A DNA stretch of 64,000 nucleotides, taken from Sphingobium sp. DEHP117 (GTDB lineage Bacteria; Pseudomonadota; Alphaproteobacteria; Sphingomonadales; Sphingomonadaceae). Made by a program: the position numbers and the translations under genes. The stretch is taken from positions 248,001-312,000 of the forward strand of contig NZ_JAPFBJ010000003.1 of NCBI RefSeq assembly GCF_030867385.1. Reading direction: 5' to 3'. Below the pieces are notes generated by a model. That model was not told the DNA's origin, did no database searches, and saw nothing but the letters and a program-made list of their open reading frames with translations. Below, one piece after another: positions 47,750 to 57,208 of this stretch (the first letter of the stretch is position 1; the number at the start of each line of letters is the position of its first letter).

Positions 47750-50695
47750 TCAGTACGCGAACCGCGCACCGACACGGAAAATCCTGCCCACCACGTCATA
47801 AAGATTTGCGTTGGTACCAATATTGTTGGCCGGCGCGTTGGGTGGACGCTTGTCAAAGGCGTTTTTGATCGAGCCGAACACCTCAAGATAAGACTTGTTG
47901 CGTTCCAGCACCCGGAAACTGCCATTCACGTCGACATAGGTGATCGCCGGAACGCGGTTGTTGTTGATGCTGTTACTCAGCGTCGGGCTGTAGCCTTTAT
48001 CCTGCGGGCCGACATAGATGTTGCCGAACTTGCCTCTGGGAATATAGCGAACCTGCGCGCCGAGGATGACCGGCCCGGTTTTCAGTGTAACGCGTGAGCT
48101 GATTTCGTAACAGGGCATGCTGGGGAAGGCCTGTTGCGTCACGGTGCCGTTTTGGCATTTGCCGCTCACAGCCGAACCGCCATTTACGTATTTCAGCTTG
48201 GAATAGGCCGTGGCCAACACCCTGATGTCCAGATTGCCAATACCGCCGATCTGATTGCGATAGCCGATTTCCACATCAGTACCAGCAACCTGCAGTTCAT
48301 TGGCGTTAGCCTGGGGGTTGCGAATGAAGGTGAGCACACCGTTCGCATCGCGCGTAACAAGCGCGCACGCTGCTTGAACTCCCTGGAAACATTGCGTGAC
48401 CAGCGTCGGACCGCCGACCGCAGCAATATAGCCGGTTACCTTGATGTTGTAATAGTCGACCGACAGCTGAAAGTTTCGCAAAGCGCCATTCGGCTTGATC
48501 GTGAAGCCCACCGTCTTGGTGTGCGCGATTTCAGGTTTCAGGAAGGGACTTCCGCTGGTCTGCGTAGCCACCTGGGTGCTCGTATTGGTCTGCGGATCCA
48601 GAATGGCGCTATTCTGAGTGTTTGGCAAAACGAAGAGCTCGTTGATATTTGGCGCCCGGAAATCGCGGGAGATTGTACCGCGAAAGCGTAGCCAGTCGAG
48701 TGGCTTGTAGACGATTCCGGCCTTCCAGGTCGTCGCGTTGAAGCTGGAGCGGGCAGGACCGACGCTGTTGCCGAGGGGGGCTTCCGGGCTGGCCAGCTTA
48801 TATCTGGCGTGGCGAACCGCGCCGTTCACCTCAAGGGATTCAGCCAGCGGAACGTTCGCCAACAGCGGCACGCTCACCTCGCCGTAAACCTCCAGCACTT
48901 TGCTACGACCGTGCAGCGGGCTGTAGTTTTGAACGAAAGCGCCCGTCAGAGAGACAGCATCGACATCTGCGGCGATTTTTTCGACCCGATATTCAGCGCC
49001 GACGGCAATCGGTACTTCACCTGCCCAGGTGCTGAACGGCACGCCCCGGATGTTGAAGCTGACGTCATCCAACGTCACCTTGGAATTCTGAGTTGCTGTG
49101 CCATAGACATAATTGAGTGCAGCGGTGCTGGCGGTGCCGACACCGAACAGGTTAAGCGGCTGACAAGCGGGATCGACGGTTGCGGTCCGGTTGATAGCGC
49201 ACACGATCTTGCCGGCATTGGCGCCGGTTCCGTTGACCGCATTGACCGCGTTGGTGAAGTTGGTTTGGTTGATGATGTTTCTGGCGACGTTGTCGATCTT
49301 GCTCTGCCCGTGGAGATAGGTTGCATCCCAGTCCCAGTTGCCGATCTTGCCTTTCACGCCACCGGCGATCCGATAGGTTTTTACGTCATAGTCGACGATC
49401 GGGACGCGCAGCCCGTCACCGGACTTGCCGATGTTCACGGTCGTCATGTTCTGGGCCTGCATCTGTTGTACAAGAGTACTCGGCAGAAACGGATTGTTGA
49501 TCGACAGGGTGATCGCGCCGGTGTTCAGCGGCCCCGAGCGCGCCGTACCGGCTGCGTTCTGATTGCCCGAACGCAACTGGGCAAAAGTGCCGGTGGTTTC
49601 CGTCTCGCCATAGGAGGCATCGACCCAGAGCTGCAGAGAATCGGCTACGTCCGCTTCGGCCCGGAAATAGGTTGCCAGCTTTGTCTGCGGAGCCAGCAAA
49701 TCAAACGCACCCGCGGCAGGGTTGATGCCCCGGCGGCTGCCGCCGATCATTTGGTTGTTATTGGGTGCGTAAAGCTGCCCGAACGTGAAGGGCAGCAAAG
49801 TCAAACCATCATCGGAAACCTGCTGGCCACCATAGGCATTCGTGAGCTTCGAGCTGACTATAAGTCCGGCCGGCGTGTTTTGCGACCAGCGCACATCAGG
49901 AGAAATGATGAGCGCGGGAAGCCCATTGGTAGCGGAATTTGCGTTTGACATCACGCCCCATTCTTCGGCGCACCAGGAGCGGGTGTAGCAGTTGCCGACT
50001 GCCCTTCTGTCTGAATAGTCCAGACCACCAATCACATGGATGCGATCGTCGGCGAAGCGATGACCGATACCGACAGAGTATTTCTGTTCTTGGCCATCCC
50101 CTTCGTCTGTAACACCATATTGGGCGGACCCGCGCACTCCGTTCAGATTGTGATCGAGCACGATGTTGACAACACCAGCAACCGCGTCGCTTCCGTAGGC
50201 GGCAGACGCACCGCCGGTTACAACATCAAGGGACGATACCAGCGAACTGGGTATCAGGTCCGTGTTGAACAGCCCTGTGAACGTCGTTGCAGGATAGCGG
50301 AAACCATCGACAAGAACGAGGGTTCGCACCGCGCCCAGGCCGCGAAGGTTTATCAGGTTGTTGCCCGGCCCATTGCCGCCCCCGCCGACGAAGGCCGTCG
50401 TGGAGCTAACATCCGCCCGCACAACCGGCAGATCGTTGATAACCTGGGAAAGTTGCGTGGCGCCGGTCTGGGCGATGACATCCTGCCCGATTACCGTAAC
50501 GGGCGTAGGCATGTCGACACCCGAGCGCGCCAGACGGGAACCGGTGACGACGATTTCACCTACTTCAGATGTCGCTTCCGCCGTCGCGGCGCTGTCCTCC
50601 GGCTTTTCCTGCGCGTATGACGCAAATGGATGGCAGATCATCGCGCCGGAAATTAACAAAACTGTACGGAGATGACCGATAGTCCTTTGAGTCAT
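47750..50695 (-). CDS. TonB-dependent receptor of the sulfated-glycan locus
   Basis: ATG 50695 is behind GGGAGGA (981 aa). Signal peptide (to SYA-QE), TonB box EIVVTGSRLARSG, plug (QVINDLPVVRADVSS, GGASAAYGSDAVAGVVNIVLD) and a barrel ending VGRIFRVGARFAY. It is large enough for oligosaccharide substrates, as in the CUT/OAR-type receptors common in sphingomonads. Two LacI-type operators lie about 110-145 bp upstream. Probably brings sulfated oligosaccharides into the periplasm. Confidence 0.9.
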   Translation of the reverse strand: MTQRTIGHLRTVLLISGAMICHPFASYAQEKPEDSAATAEATSEVGEIVVTGSRLARSGVDMPTPVTVIGQDVIAQTGATQLSQVINDLPVVRADVSSTTAFVGGGGNGPGNNLINLRGLGAVRTLVLVDGFRYPATTFTGLFNTDLIPSSLVSSLDVVTGGASAAYGSDAVAGVVNIVLDHNLNGVRGSAQYGVTDEGDGQEQKYSVGIGHRFADDRIHVIGGLDYSDRRAVGNCYTRSWCAEEWGVMSNANSATNGLPALIISPDVRWSQNTPAGLIVSSKLTNAYGGQQVSDDGLTLLPFTFGQLYAPNNNQMIGGSRRGINPAAGAFDLLAPQTKLATYFRAEADVADSLQLWVDASYGETETTGTFAQLRSGNQNAAGTARSGPLNTGAITLSINNPFLPSTLVQQMQAQNMTTVNIGKSGDGLRVPIVDYDVKTYRIAGGVKGKIGNWDWDATYLHGQSKIDNVARNIINQTNFTNAVNAVNGTGANAGKIVCAINRTATVDPACQPLNLFGVGTASTAALNYVYGTATQNSKVTLDDVSFNIRGVPFSTWAGEVPIAVGAEYRVEKIAADVDAVSLTGAFVQNYSPLHGRSKVLEVYGEVSVPLLANVPLAESLEVNGAVRHARYKLASPEAPLGNSVGPARSSFNATTWKAGIVYKPLDWLRFRGTISRDFRAPNINELFVLPNTQNSAILDPQTNTSTQVATQTSGSPFLKPEIAHTKTVGFTIKPNGALRNFQLSVDYYNIKVTGYIAAVGGPTLVTQCFQGVQAACALVTRDANGVLTFIRNPQANANELQVAGTDVEIGYRNQIGGIGNLDIRVLATAYSKLKYVNGGSAVSGKCQNGTVTQQAFPSMPCYEISSRVTLKTGPVILGAQVRYIPRGKFGNIYVGPQDKGYSPTLSNSINNNRVPAITYVDVNGSFRVLERNKSYLEVFGSIKNAFDKRPPNAPANNIGTNANLYDVVGRIFRVGARFAY

Positions 50696-50801
50696 AGCGT
50701 CCTCCCTATCACGCCGCCGATGCCCGGCGATCCTCTGGCAATAAACATGCTTCAAAATACGAGACGAAATCGCCCGCAAGCACCGTCATCCATAGCTAAA
50801 C

Positions 50802-50838
50802 TGACATCGCTGTCAAACAGATTCTGACATCGCTGTCT
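50802..50838. promoter_or_regulatory. Two tandem LacI-type operators upstream of the TonB receptor
   Basis: TGACATCGCTGTCA (50802-50815) and TGACATCGCTGTCT (50825-50838) are 23 bp apart, start to start. The first is a near-perfect palindrome around the CG centre typical of LacI-family sites. Related sites lie at 54020 and 57005. Confidence 0.7.
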
Positions 50839-50967
50839 TTTGTTCTGCATTAGCGATTAAAGCCGAACTGGCTGGAGCTGCCCCCCCCTGGCGGGGCGGC
50901 CTCAGTTCCGCCCTAGCCGGGAGTCAATCGATTGGCTGACTTGGCACTGCCAGCGAGCCGCATTCGC

Positions 50968-52044
50968 TCACCGGTGCGCCGTCCGTTCGTCGGACGTAAC
51001 CTCAGCCGGGGGTGAGGAGGACTCCCGCACTACAAGGTGGTAATCGAGCATATGATCTTCGTATGGCTGACCATGCTTGGTTTGGGCCAGCAGTAGCTGT
51101 ACCGCTTCGGCCGCCATATCCTCTATGGGTTGATGCACGGTCGTTAAATAAGGCCATACGGACGTCGCGATCCAGCTGTCATCAAAACCGACGAGGGAAA
51201 CATCGTCCGGCACCACGAGCCGACATCGTCCACATGCCACAAGCAAGCCCGCCGCCATATCATCATTGGTCGCGAATATGGCAGTTGGCCGAGGATCTTC
51301 TGAGAGCAGGGCCTCGCCGGCGGAAATACCGCTCTCGAACAGGAAATCGCCCTTGGCCTCGTGCAGAACGATATCCGGGCTTATGGATTTGAGTCTCTCG
51401 ATGAACCCTTGCCGCCGCGTGATGGCGGCGCCATGGTCCGGGGGGCCATTGACCAACCCGATGATCCTGTGCCCCAAATCGCACAAATATTGCGCCGCCT
51501 GCGCCGCCGCCGCTACATCGTCGATAGATACGGCGGCGGAGCGTCCAGGATCGATAGCAGGAGCAATCCGGACATACTGGATATTGTGGCGTTCAAGATA
51601 ATCAAGAACCTCTCGATTATCAGTCAAAGGGGGCGTCAATACAAAACCATCGGTCCGTCCATTGCGTACCACGGCATCCAATTGACTGGAAAGAAGCGCC
51701 GAACCTGACCGCGAATTCAACGTATCGAACCGCATATGATAACCCTGCGCCACGCAAGCACGATAGGCGCCGATTATGGCCTTCATCGTGTAATGTGGGC
51801 TGGGATTGTCGAAGAGCAGGCCGATTGTAAACGATCGTTGCCCCGCCAATGAGCGGGCTGCAGGGTCCGGCACGTAGTTTAGCTCAGAAATAGCGGCCGA
51901 GACCTTCGCCAGCAGCTTGGGCGAAACGTGGGGTTCCTTGTTGATGACCCGAGAAACGCTCTTGAGCGAAACCCCCGCGCGTCGAGCGACGTCGGCAATC
52001 GTGGAATTGCCAGTGGCCTGTGAAACGCTCCCCCCCCTGGTCAT
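50968..52044 (-). CDS. LacI-family transcriptional regulator of the glycan locus
   Basis: A 358-residue protein with the N-terminal LacI helix-turn-helix and hinge (TIADVARRAGVSLKSVSRVIN, residues 15-35, and YVPDPAARSL hinge helix) and a periplasmic-binding-like effector domain (FTIGLLFDNPSPHY, GLVNGPPDHGA, AIFATNDDMAAG, GFDDSWIATSVWP). It would repress the glycan genes until a sugar inducer binds. It stands between the TonB receptor and a sulfatase gene, all on the - strand; the palindromes near both are its likely operators. Confidence 0.88.
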   Translation of the reverse strand: MTRGGSVSQATGNSTIADVARRAGVSLKSVSRVINKEPHVSPKLLAKVSAAISELNYVPDPAARSLAGQRSFTIGLLFDNPSPHYTMKAIIGAYRACVAQGYHMRFDTLNSRSGSALLSSQLDAVVRNGRTDGFVLTPPLTDNREVLDYLERHNIQYVRIAPAIDPGRSAAVSIDDVAAAAQAAQYLCDLGHRIIGLVNGPPDHGAAITRRQGFIERLKSISPDIVLHEAKGDFLFESGISAGEALLSEDPRPTAIFATNDDMAAGLLVACGRCRLVVPDDVSLVGFDDSWIATSVWPYLTTVHQPIEDMAAEAVQLLLAQTKHGQPYEDHMLDYHLVVRESSSPPAEVTSDERTAHR

Positions 52045-52135
52045 CAGTTCCCTTTCACCCTAACAGTCGTGCTCAGCTGACCATTTTCTGAAAATGGCTG
52101 GCCCTTGCCGCCAGACGCTTCGGAAGCCGTTGGAT

Positions 52136-53857
52136 CTAATGCCCCCTATCCGTCATCTGGCGCCTGAGTTCCTCATTCAAAGGGGGAGTGTAAGTCAAGG
52201 GCTTGCCCGCCGCATGGGCCGCATCTTTCGCCGCACTATCCGGCACGATATTGTCGAAGCGGTCGGTCGGATTCGGTTTGATATACCATGAATCGGGAAA
52301 GGGAGCAGCTCCCGTTCCCCCCTTCATCCGCCGAACCGCGCCGATTGACCGCCGGTTCATATAGGGGATGAGATGCTCGCCCTGTCGATTGGCAAGTTGT
52401 TGAAACAGAGCATCTCTTAGCGTCCGCTTCGATTCTGAGTAGCTGGGATCATCGGCGAGATTGACCATCTCTTCAGGATCCTTGGACAGATCGTAAAGTT
52501 CGTCGATGTCGTAAATGCCGTGATATTGAATATATTTGAGGTCCCCCCGCGTGATCGCGAAGGTTGTTGGCGTCATCGGAAAATTATACTCCCAGAAATA
52601 TTCGTAGACGAAGTCACCCGGTTTCCAGTCGGCGACCTGGGTTGTGCCGTTCCAAAGCGACCAGGCGCTCTGTCCTTCGAAGTGCTGCGGCCGCGTTACG
52701 CCGGCGACCTCCAGAAAAGTGGGAGCGAAATCGAGATTGCGGACGCGGCCGTCGTTGACCTTCCCGGCTGGAACCGTCCCCGGCTCCCACACCACGAGAG
52801 GCACACGGACTGAAGCCTGATAGGCGTTACGCTTGTCTATCAAGCCATGTTCGCCGATCATGTAGCCGTTGTCGGAGGTAAACACGACGAGCGTATTCTT
52901 GTCCATCTTGTTCTTGCGCAAATAATCCATGATGCGCCCGAGGCTGTCGTCTATCGCCGACAAGGTTCCATAATAATATCTGAGATATTCCGTCATAGGT
53001 ACATCGGAGTTGTAGAAAAACTCGATGCCATGCCATGTGTTGCGCTGATCGTGAACCCAGCGCGGCTTGCCGGCGTAGTTGGCCGGTGTGTCGGCGGCAC
53101 TGGCTGGAAGTGAGAATTTTACATTGTCGTATTGATGCGCATAGCGGGGCGGCGGCAACGGATCGGAATGCACGCCTTTGTGGCTAAGGTAGAGGAAGAA
53201 CGGCTTGCTGGGGTCGCGCTCCTTCGTCAGCCAGTTCATGGCATAATCGGTAAGCTCATCCGTAATGTAGCCGGTTCGTGCGACTTCCTTCCCGTCGACA
53301 TTCAGCGTTGCACCGTCGCCCGACTCGGCGCTTGCGCCCTTTTGCGGCCAGTAAGTGCCCTGCCCCTTGAAGCTAACCCATTTCGTAAAGCCTGGACGGG
53401 GCGCGTCAGTTGCGGCCCCCATGTGCCATTTGCCGAAAAATGCGGTCTGATATCCAGCCTGCTGAAGATAGCTCGGGAAAAACGTCAGCGCCGCTTCGCT
53501 ACTGTCGTTGTTGTCGACAATGCGATGATTTCGCGCGGTTTGCCCGGTGAGGATCGTAGCACGACTGGGGCTGCACAGCGACGATGTCACTACCGCATTG
53601 GGAAAATAGGATCCCTCTTTCGCCATGCGGTCAATATTGGGCGTTTTCAGCAGACCTGGCTGCAAAAAGCCCATGCCATCGTACCGAAGGTCATCGACCA
53701 GAACAAAAATGATGTTGCGCGGCGTTTGGACGACTGGGACCGCCGACGCGGCGACAGGCTTCGCGCGCTCTCCGGCCGTCGCGGTGCCAGCAAAAGCTGC
53801 GAACGTGGCGGCGCCCGTCATGGCAATCCGGACAATGGCTCTCGACAGCTTTGCCAT
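52136..53857 (-). CDS. Sulfatase (S1 family), CSPSR type
   Basis: ATG 53857 follows AGGAGATAATG (573 aa); upstream in-frame codons are rejected. Signal peptide (to TAG), IIFVLVDDLRYDGMG (metal Asp pair), formylglycine motif C95-S-P-S-R, KWHMG, FTSDNGYMIGEHG. The architecture resembles iduronate/glycan sulfatases or choline-sulfatase-like enzymes with an extended C-terminus. It is downstream of the next sulfatase and upstream of the LacI gene. An operator at 54020 precedes it. Confidence 0.9.
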   Translation of the reverse strand: MAKLSRAIVRIAMTGAATFAAFAGTATAGERAKPVAASAVPVVQTPRNIIFVLVDDLRYDGMGFLQPGLLKTPNIDRMAKEGSYFPNAVVTSSLCSPSRATILTGQTARNHRIVDNNDSSEAALTFFPSYLQQAGYQTAFFGKWHMGAATDAPRPGFTKWVSFKGQGTYWPQKGASAESGDGATLNVDGKEVARTGYITDELTDYAMNWLTKERDPSKPFFLYLSHKGVHSDPLPPPRYAHQYDNVKFSLPASAADTPANYAGKPRWVHDQRNTWHGIEFFYNSDVPMTEYLRYYYGTLSAIDDSLGRIMDYLRKNKMDKNTLVVFTSDNGYMIGEHGLIDKRNAYQASVRVPLVVWEPGTVPAGKVNDGRVRNLDFAPTFLEVAGVTRPQHFEGQSAWSLWNGTTQVADWKPGDFVYEYFWEYNFPMTPTTFAITRGDLKYIQYHGIYDIDELYDLSKDPEEMVNLADDPSYSESKRTLRDALFQQLANRQGEHLIPYMNRRSIGAVRRMKGGTGAAPFPDSWYIKPNPTDRFDNIVPDSAAKDAAHAAGKPLTYTPPLNEELRRQMTDRGH

Positions 53858-54019
53858 GACATTATCTCCTAGTTTTCGGCACGCTCGGTACCGCTTTATT
53901 AAGCAAAACAACCGACATGCGGACGTGTGTGCCTACGCCCGTTCCCGCCAGCGGCACTCGCACCCGAAGCGACCCGAAGTGCTCGATTCCCATATATACC
54001 TGTTTAGACCTAAGGCTTT

Positions 54020-54033
54020 TGGCAGCGTTGTCA
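54020..54033. promoter_or_regulatory. LacI-type operator upstream of the 53857 sulfatase
   Basis: TGGCAGCGTTGTCA is the inverted counterpart of TGACAACGCTGCCA found at 57005. It lies about 160 bp before the sulfatase start. Confidence 0.6.
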
Positions 54034-54115
54034 ATTGGCTTAGATCAGATGGATGTTGCCGGATCGCGAGTGCCGAACTGCCCATGGAATAGTTCGATCT
54101 CGCGCAGCAGCGTTG

Positions 54116-55492
54116 TCAGTCGAGCTGCCATTGTTTCGGCACATTTCGTCTGGGTGGCAAGGCGCGCTGGCTGTCGAGGGGACTTGGGCCCGTTTTTAGA
54201 GGCGCAAACAGCGCCTGGGCTGCCCGAAGCCGATGTTGCATAGCCTCAACGATTTTCGGATGCAGCGATGCAACGCTATATTGCTCGTCGCGCCTCGCCA
54301 TGTCGTAAAGTTGGGGATAGCCGCGCCCTTCGAGCAGCATCAACCTTTCCATGTAGAAATCGGCGCTCACATACTTCCATGCCTGGGTGCGCACGCCAAC
54401 GATCTCCTCTCCCTGAAACAGAAGAAGATCAGCATGCGGCGAGGCTCCGCCACGCGTCAGGACCGACGTGATATCCTTCCCGTCGATTTCTACGCCAGAA
54501 GGCAGTGGAATGCCAGCCAAGCCACAGAATGTCGGCAACAGGTCTATACCCATCGCAATGGCACCAGACCGACGATTGACGGGGATCCGCCCTGGCCACC
54601 GTGCGATGAAGGGAACGCGGTAGCCGCCATCATAGCCGCCACCGCCCTTGCGCTGGCGCATGCCACCTGTAGACCCCTCAAACCACGGGCCGTTATCCGA
54701 GGTAAACACCAGCAGGGTATCGCGATCAATACCGAGCGCCTTCAACTTGTCGAGCAAGCGACCGACGATAGCGTCTATTTCCATGACAGTGTCGCCATAT
54801 GCCCCCGCCACGCGCGATTTGCCTTCGAATCCTGGAGCCGAAAAGTTTGGTAGGTGGGGCGAACTCAGCGCCAGCTCGAGAAAAAATGGCCGATCGCGCT
54901 GCTCTTCGATGAACTTTTCTGCTCGGCTGCAGAAATGTTGCTGCAGGCGGGGATAATCGGGATCCCACTCCCCAGTCTGCCCGGCCCGATCAAATTCAAA
55001 CACCTTCAGCGGCGCAATGTCATGGCTATAAGGTATGCCGTAAAACAGATCGAACCCGTAGAAAGTTGGTGCCCATGCCGGCCCACTATGTCCCAGGTGC
55101 CATTTTCCAATCAGCGCGGAGGTGTAAGCCGGTTTGAGCGCTTGCGCGATCGTAACCTCGGACCGGGGCATGTTCGCCTTGTCCCCGGCGAGCAACACCT
55201 TCGATAGGCCGGTGCGGATAGGGTAGCGCCCCGTCAACAGTCCGGCGCGCGATGGGGTGCAGACGTTGGCCGGCGCATAATAATCTGTAAGTGTCACGCC
55301 TTCGCGCGCCAGGCGGTCCAAATGCGGAGTGGCGATGTCGCGGCCACCCATCGGTCCGATGTCGCCATATCCCAAATCATCGCAGTAAATGACTATAAAA
55401 TTCGGTTGCCGTTTCATTCTCGGGACGGCTGCATGTGCAAGTCCGCCCGTCAGGATCCCAAGCCCTCCGGCCAAAACTTTCCGTCTATCCAT
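54116..55492 (-). CDS. Arylsulfatase A-like sulfatase (S1 family), CTPSR type
   Basis: ATG 55492 (458 aa) is preferred because AAAGG precedes it and a Tat-like signal starts there (MDRRKVLAGG). Metal-site start FIVIYCDDLGYGD, formylglycine motif C78-T-P-S-R, GKWHLG, FTSDNGPW. It is the typical arylsulfatase A layout. It is co-oriented with the permease gene upstream (120-bp gap) and the next sulfatase downstream. Confidence 0.9.
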   Translation of the reverse strand: MDRRKVLAGGLGILTGGLAHAAVPRMKRQPNFIVIYCDDLGYGDIGPMGGRDIATPHLDRLAREGVTLTDYYAPANVCTPSRAGLLTGRYPIRTGLSKVLLAGDKANMPRSEVTIAQALKPAYTSALIGKWHLGHSGPAWAPTFYGFDLFYGIPYSHDIAPLKVFEFDRAGQTGEWDPDYPRLQQHFCSRAEKFIEEQRDRPFFLELALSSPHLPNFSAPGFEGKSRVAGAYGDTVMEIDAIVGRLLDKLKALGIDRDTLLVFTSDNGPWFEGSTGGMRQRKGGGGYDGGYRVPFIARWPGRIPVNRRSGAIAMGIDLLPTFCGLAGIPLPSGVEIDGKDITSVLTRGGASPHADLLLFQGEEIVGVRTQAWKYVSADFYMERLMLLEGRGYPQLYDMARRDEQYSVASLHPKIVEAMQHRLRAAQALFAPLKTGPSPLDSQRALPPRRNVPKQWQLD

Positions 55493-55612
55493 TATACTGC
55501 CTTTCACGGCTTGAACATAATGCCTCCGCCAGCAACAGCGCGTGTTGCGGTTTCATTAGGTCGCGAAACCCAGCTGCAACTCCGCCTTCCGGCGGCTGTC
55601 TCTTCCGGCCCG

Positions 55613-56917
55613 CTATTCCACGGCAGCGGCCACTCCCCGGCGGGCATAGATGCCAAAGGCCGCTATCAGCACATAACAAAATGCCGGCAACGCCATCGCG
55701 ATGGCCAGGCTGCCGCTCACGTCCGCAAGGTGGCCCATCAGCGGCGGGATGATCGCGCCGCCGACGATAGCTACGCAAATAACACCGGAGCCATCTGCAG
55801 CGCGAGCACCCAGTCCTTCGCTTGCAAGACTGAAGATCGTTGGAAACATGATGGAATTCATGAGGCCGATCGCGAGCAAGCTATAGCCGGCGACTGTGCC
55901 GGTTGTGCTGACGGATATGGCAAGCAGAACAACCGCCCCCATGGCATTGAACGCCAGCACTTTGCCGGGACTGATGGCACGCAGGAGCGCCGATCCGATA
56001 AAGCGGCCAACGAGCGCACCGCCCCAATACAGCGGGATCAGCTGGCCGGCGGCCCTGTCCGTCAGCCCCAGAACCCGCTCTTCGCTCAGATAGCTGACGA
56101 TAATGGAACCGATCGCGACTTCTGCACCCACGTAAAGGAATATGGATAGCACGCCGAACGCGAAACGGCGCTGCCTCAGGAGGTCGAATATTGCCAGGAT
56201 CGACCCTTGGTCATGTTGCTCGTTCTTTAGCCGATGGCGATTGATCCACACCACTAGCGCAACGGTTGCCAGTGCCAAGGCCAGGCCGAGATATGCACGT
56301 ACGACGGTTTGCGTTTCGGCGGCGCGATAGGCGTCGAGGGCCACACCCTCCAACGCGCTGGAGTCGACATTGGCAAGGCCACCCAGGATGATGATTGCGC
56401 CGAAATAGGGAAAGACCGTCGTCCCAAGCGCGTTAAACGCCTGGGCAAAGGTCAGGCGAGAATGCACGGTGCCGGGCGGACCGAGCAGGGATATGAGCGG
56501 GTTCGCAACAACCTGGACAATCGTGACGCCGCTCGCCAGCACAAATAAAGCCAGGAGAAAAAGCCCAAAGATTGCGTTGGAGGAAGCGGGTATGAAAAGA
56601 AGGCATCCCGCCATCATGGTCAGCAAGCCAATGACAGTTCCGCGCATATAGCCCACACGTTTGACGAGCGCCGCTCCCGGCAGGCCCACAATCGCATAGG
56701 CAGCGAAAAAGGCCGTCTGAATCAGCATCGCCTGCATGTAATTGAGCGTGAACAAATCCTTCAGCTTCGGAATGATCACATCATTAAGTGATGTGATACC
56801 GCCGAAGATGAAAAACAGGGCCATGACGAACGGCCGCAGTCCGGGCGCGTCAATATGCCCGCCTGCGCCAACAGTATTGCCTTGCTGACCGGCGCCGCTC
56901 GCAGACACGATTGCCAT
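55613..56917 (-). CDS. Sugar permease of the major facilitator superfamily (FucP-like)
   Basis: ATG 56917 has GGAGG six bases upstream (434 aa). Twelve membrane helices can be traced; signature segments NALGTTVFPYFG and ANPLISLLGPPGTVHSRL are those of the fucose/glucose-galactose permease group (FucP/GluP). It would import the desulfated monosaccharide by proton symport. It is divergent from the 57209 sulfatase, with an operator between them. Confidence 0.87.
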   Translation of the reverse strand: MAIVSASGAGQQGNTVGAGGHIDAPGLRPFVMALFFIFGGITSLNDVIIPKLKDLFTLNYMQAMLIQTAFFAAYAIVGLPGAALVKRVGYMRGTVIGLLTMMAGCLLFIPASSNAIFGLFLLALFVLASGVTIVQVVANPLISLLGPPGTVHSRLTFAQAFNALGTTVFPYFGAIIILGGLANVDSSALEGVALDAYRAAETQTVVRAYLGLALALATVALVVWINRHRLKNEQHDQGSILAIFDLLRQRRFAFGVLSIFLYVGAEVAIGSIIVSYLSEERVLGLTDRAAGQLIPLYWGGALVGRFIGSALLRAISPGKVLAFNAMGAVVLLAISVSTTGTVAGYSLLAIGLMNSIMFPTIFSLASEGLGARAADGSGVICVAIVGGAIIPPLMGHLADVSGSLAIAMALPAFCYVLIAAFGIYARRGVAAAVE

Positions 56918-57004
56918 TTCCATCCTCCAGCCGGATGCGCGTATCGGTTCGCTCATCTCTCAGACATGAGCATGCACAAAAAAAATCCGCTGTCACGACA
57001 AATT

Positions 57005-57018
57005 TGACAACGCTGCCA
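57005..57018. promoter_or_regulatory. LacI-type operator in the divergent permease/sulfatase promoter
   Basis: TGACAACGCTGCCA is a close variant of the 50802 operator, centred in the 291-bp gap between the permease and sulfatase starts, so it could control both. Confidence 0.65.
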
Positions 57019-57208
57019 AATTGGTTATTCCTTTGAGGAGAAGGCGTTCTTTCTCGGGCGTTGCGCCAACATGCAGGCCGGCGAAGCGAGCTGGAAACGA
57101 CAAAGAACATGACTCCGACTCAACCCACGGAACAGTTTTACGGAGAGGCACAATGGCGCCACAGGTGACAGTCGGCTTCGCATGGAGCGAATGCGCAAAG
57201 GCTTGTCG

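Noticed and set aside
48809..49948. + strand frame of 379 codons opposite the TonB receptor
   Set aside because: Shadow frame in high-GC sequence without motifs or a ribosome-binding site.
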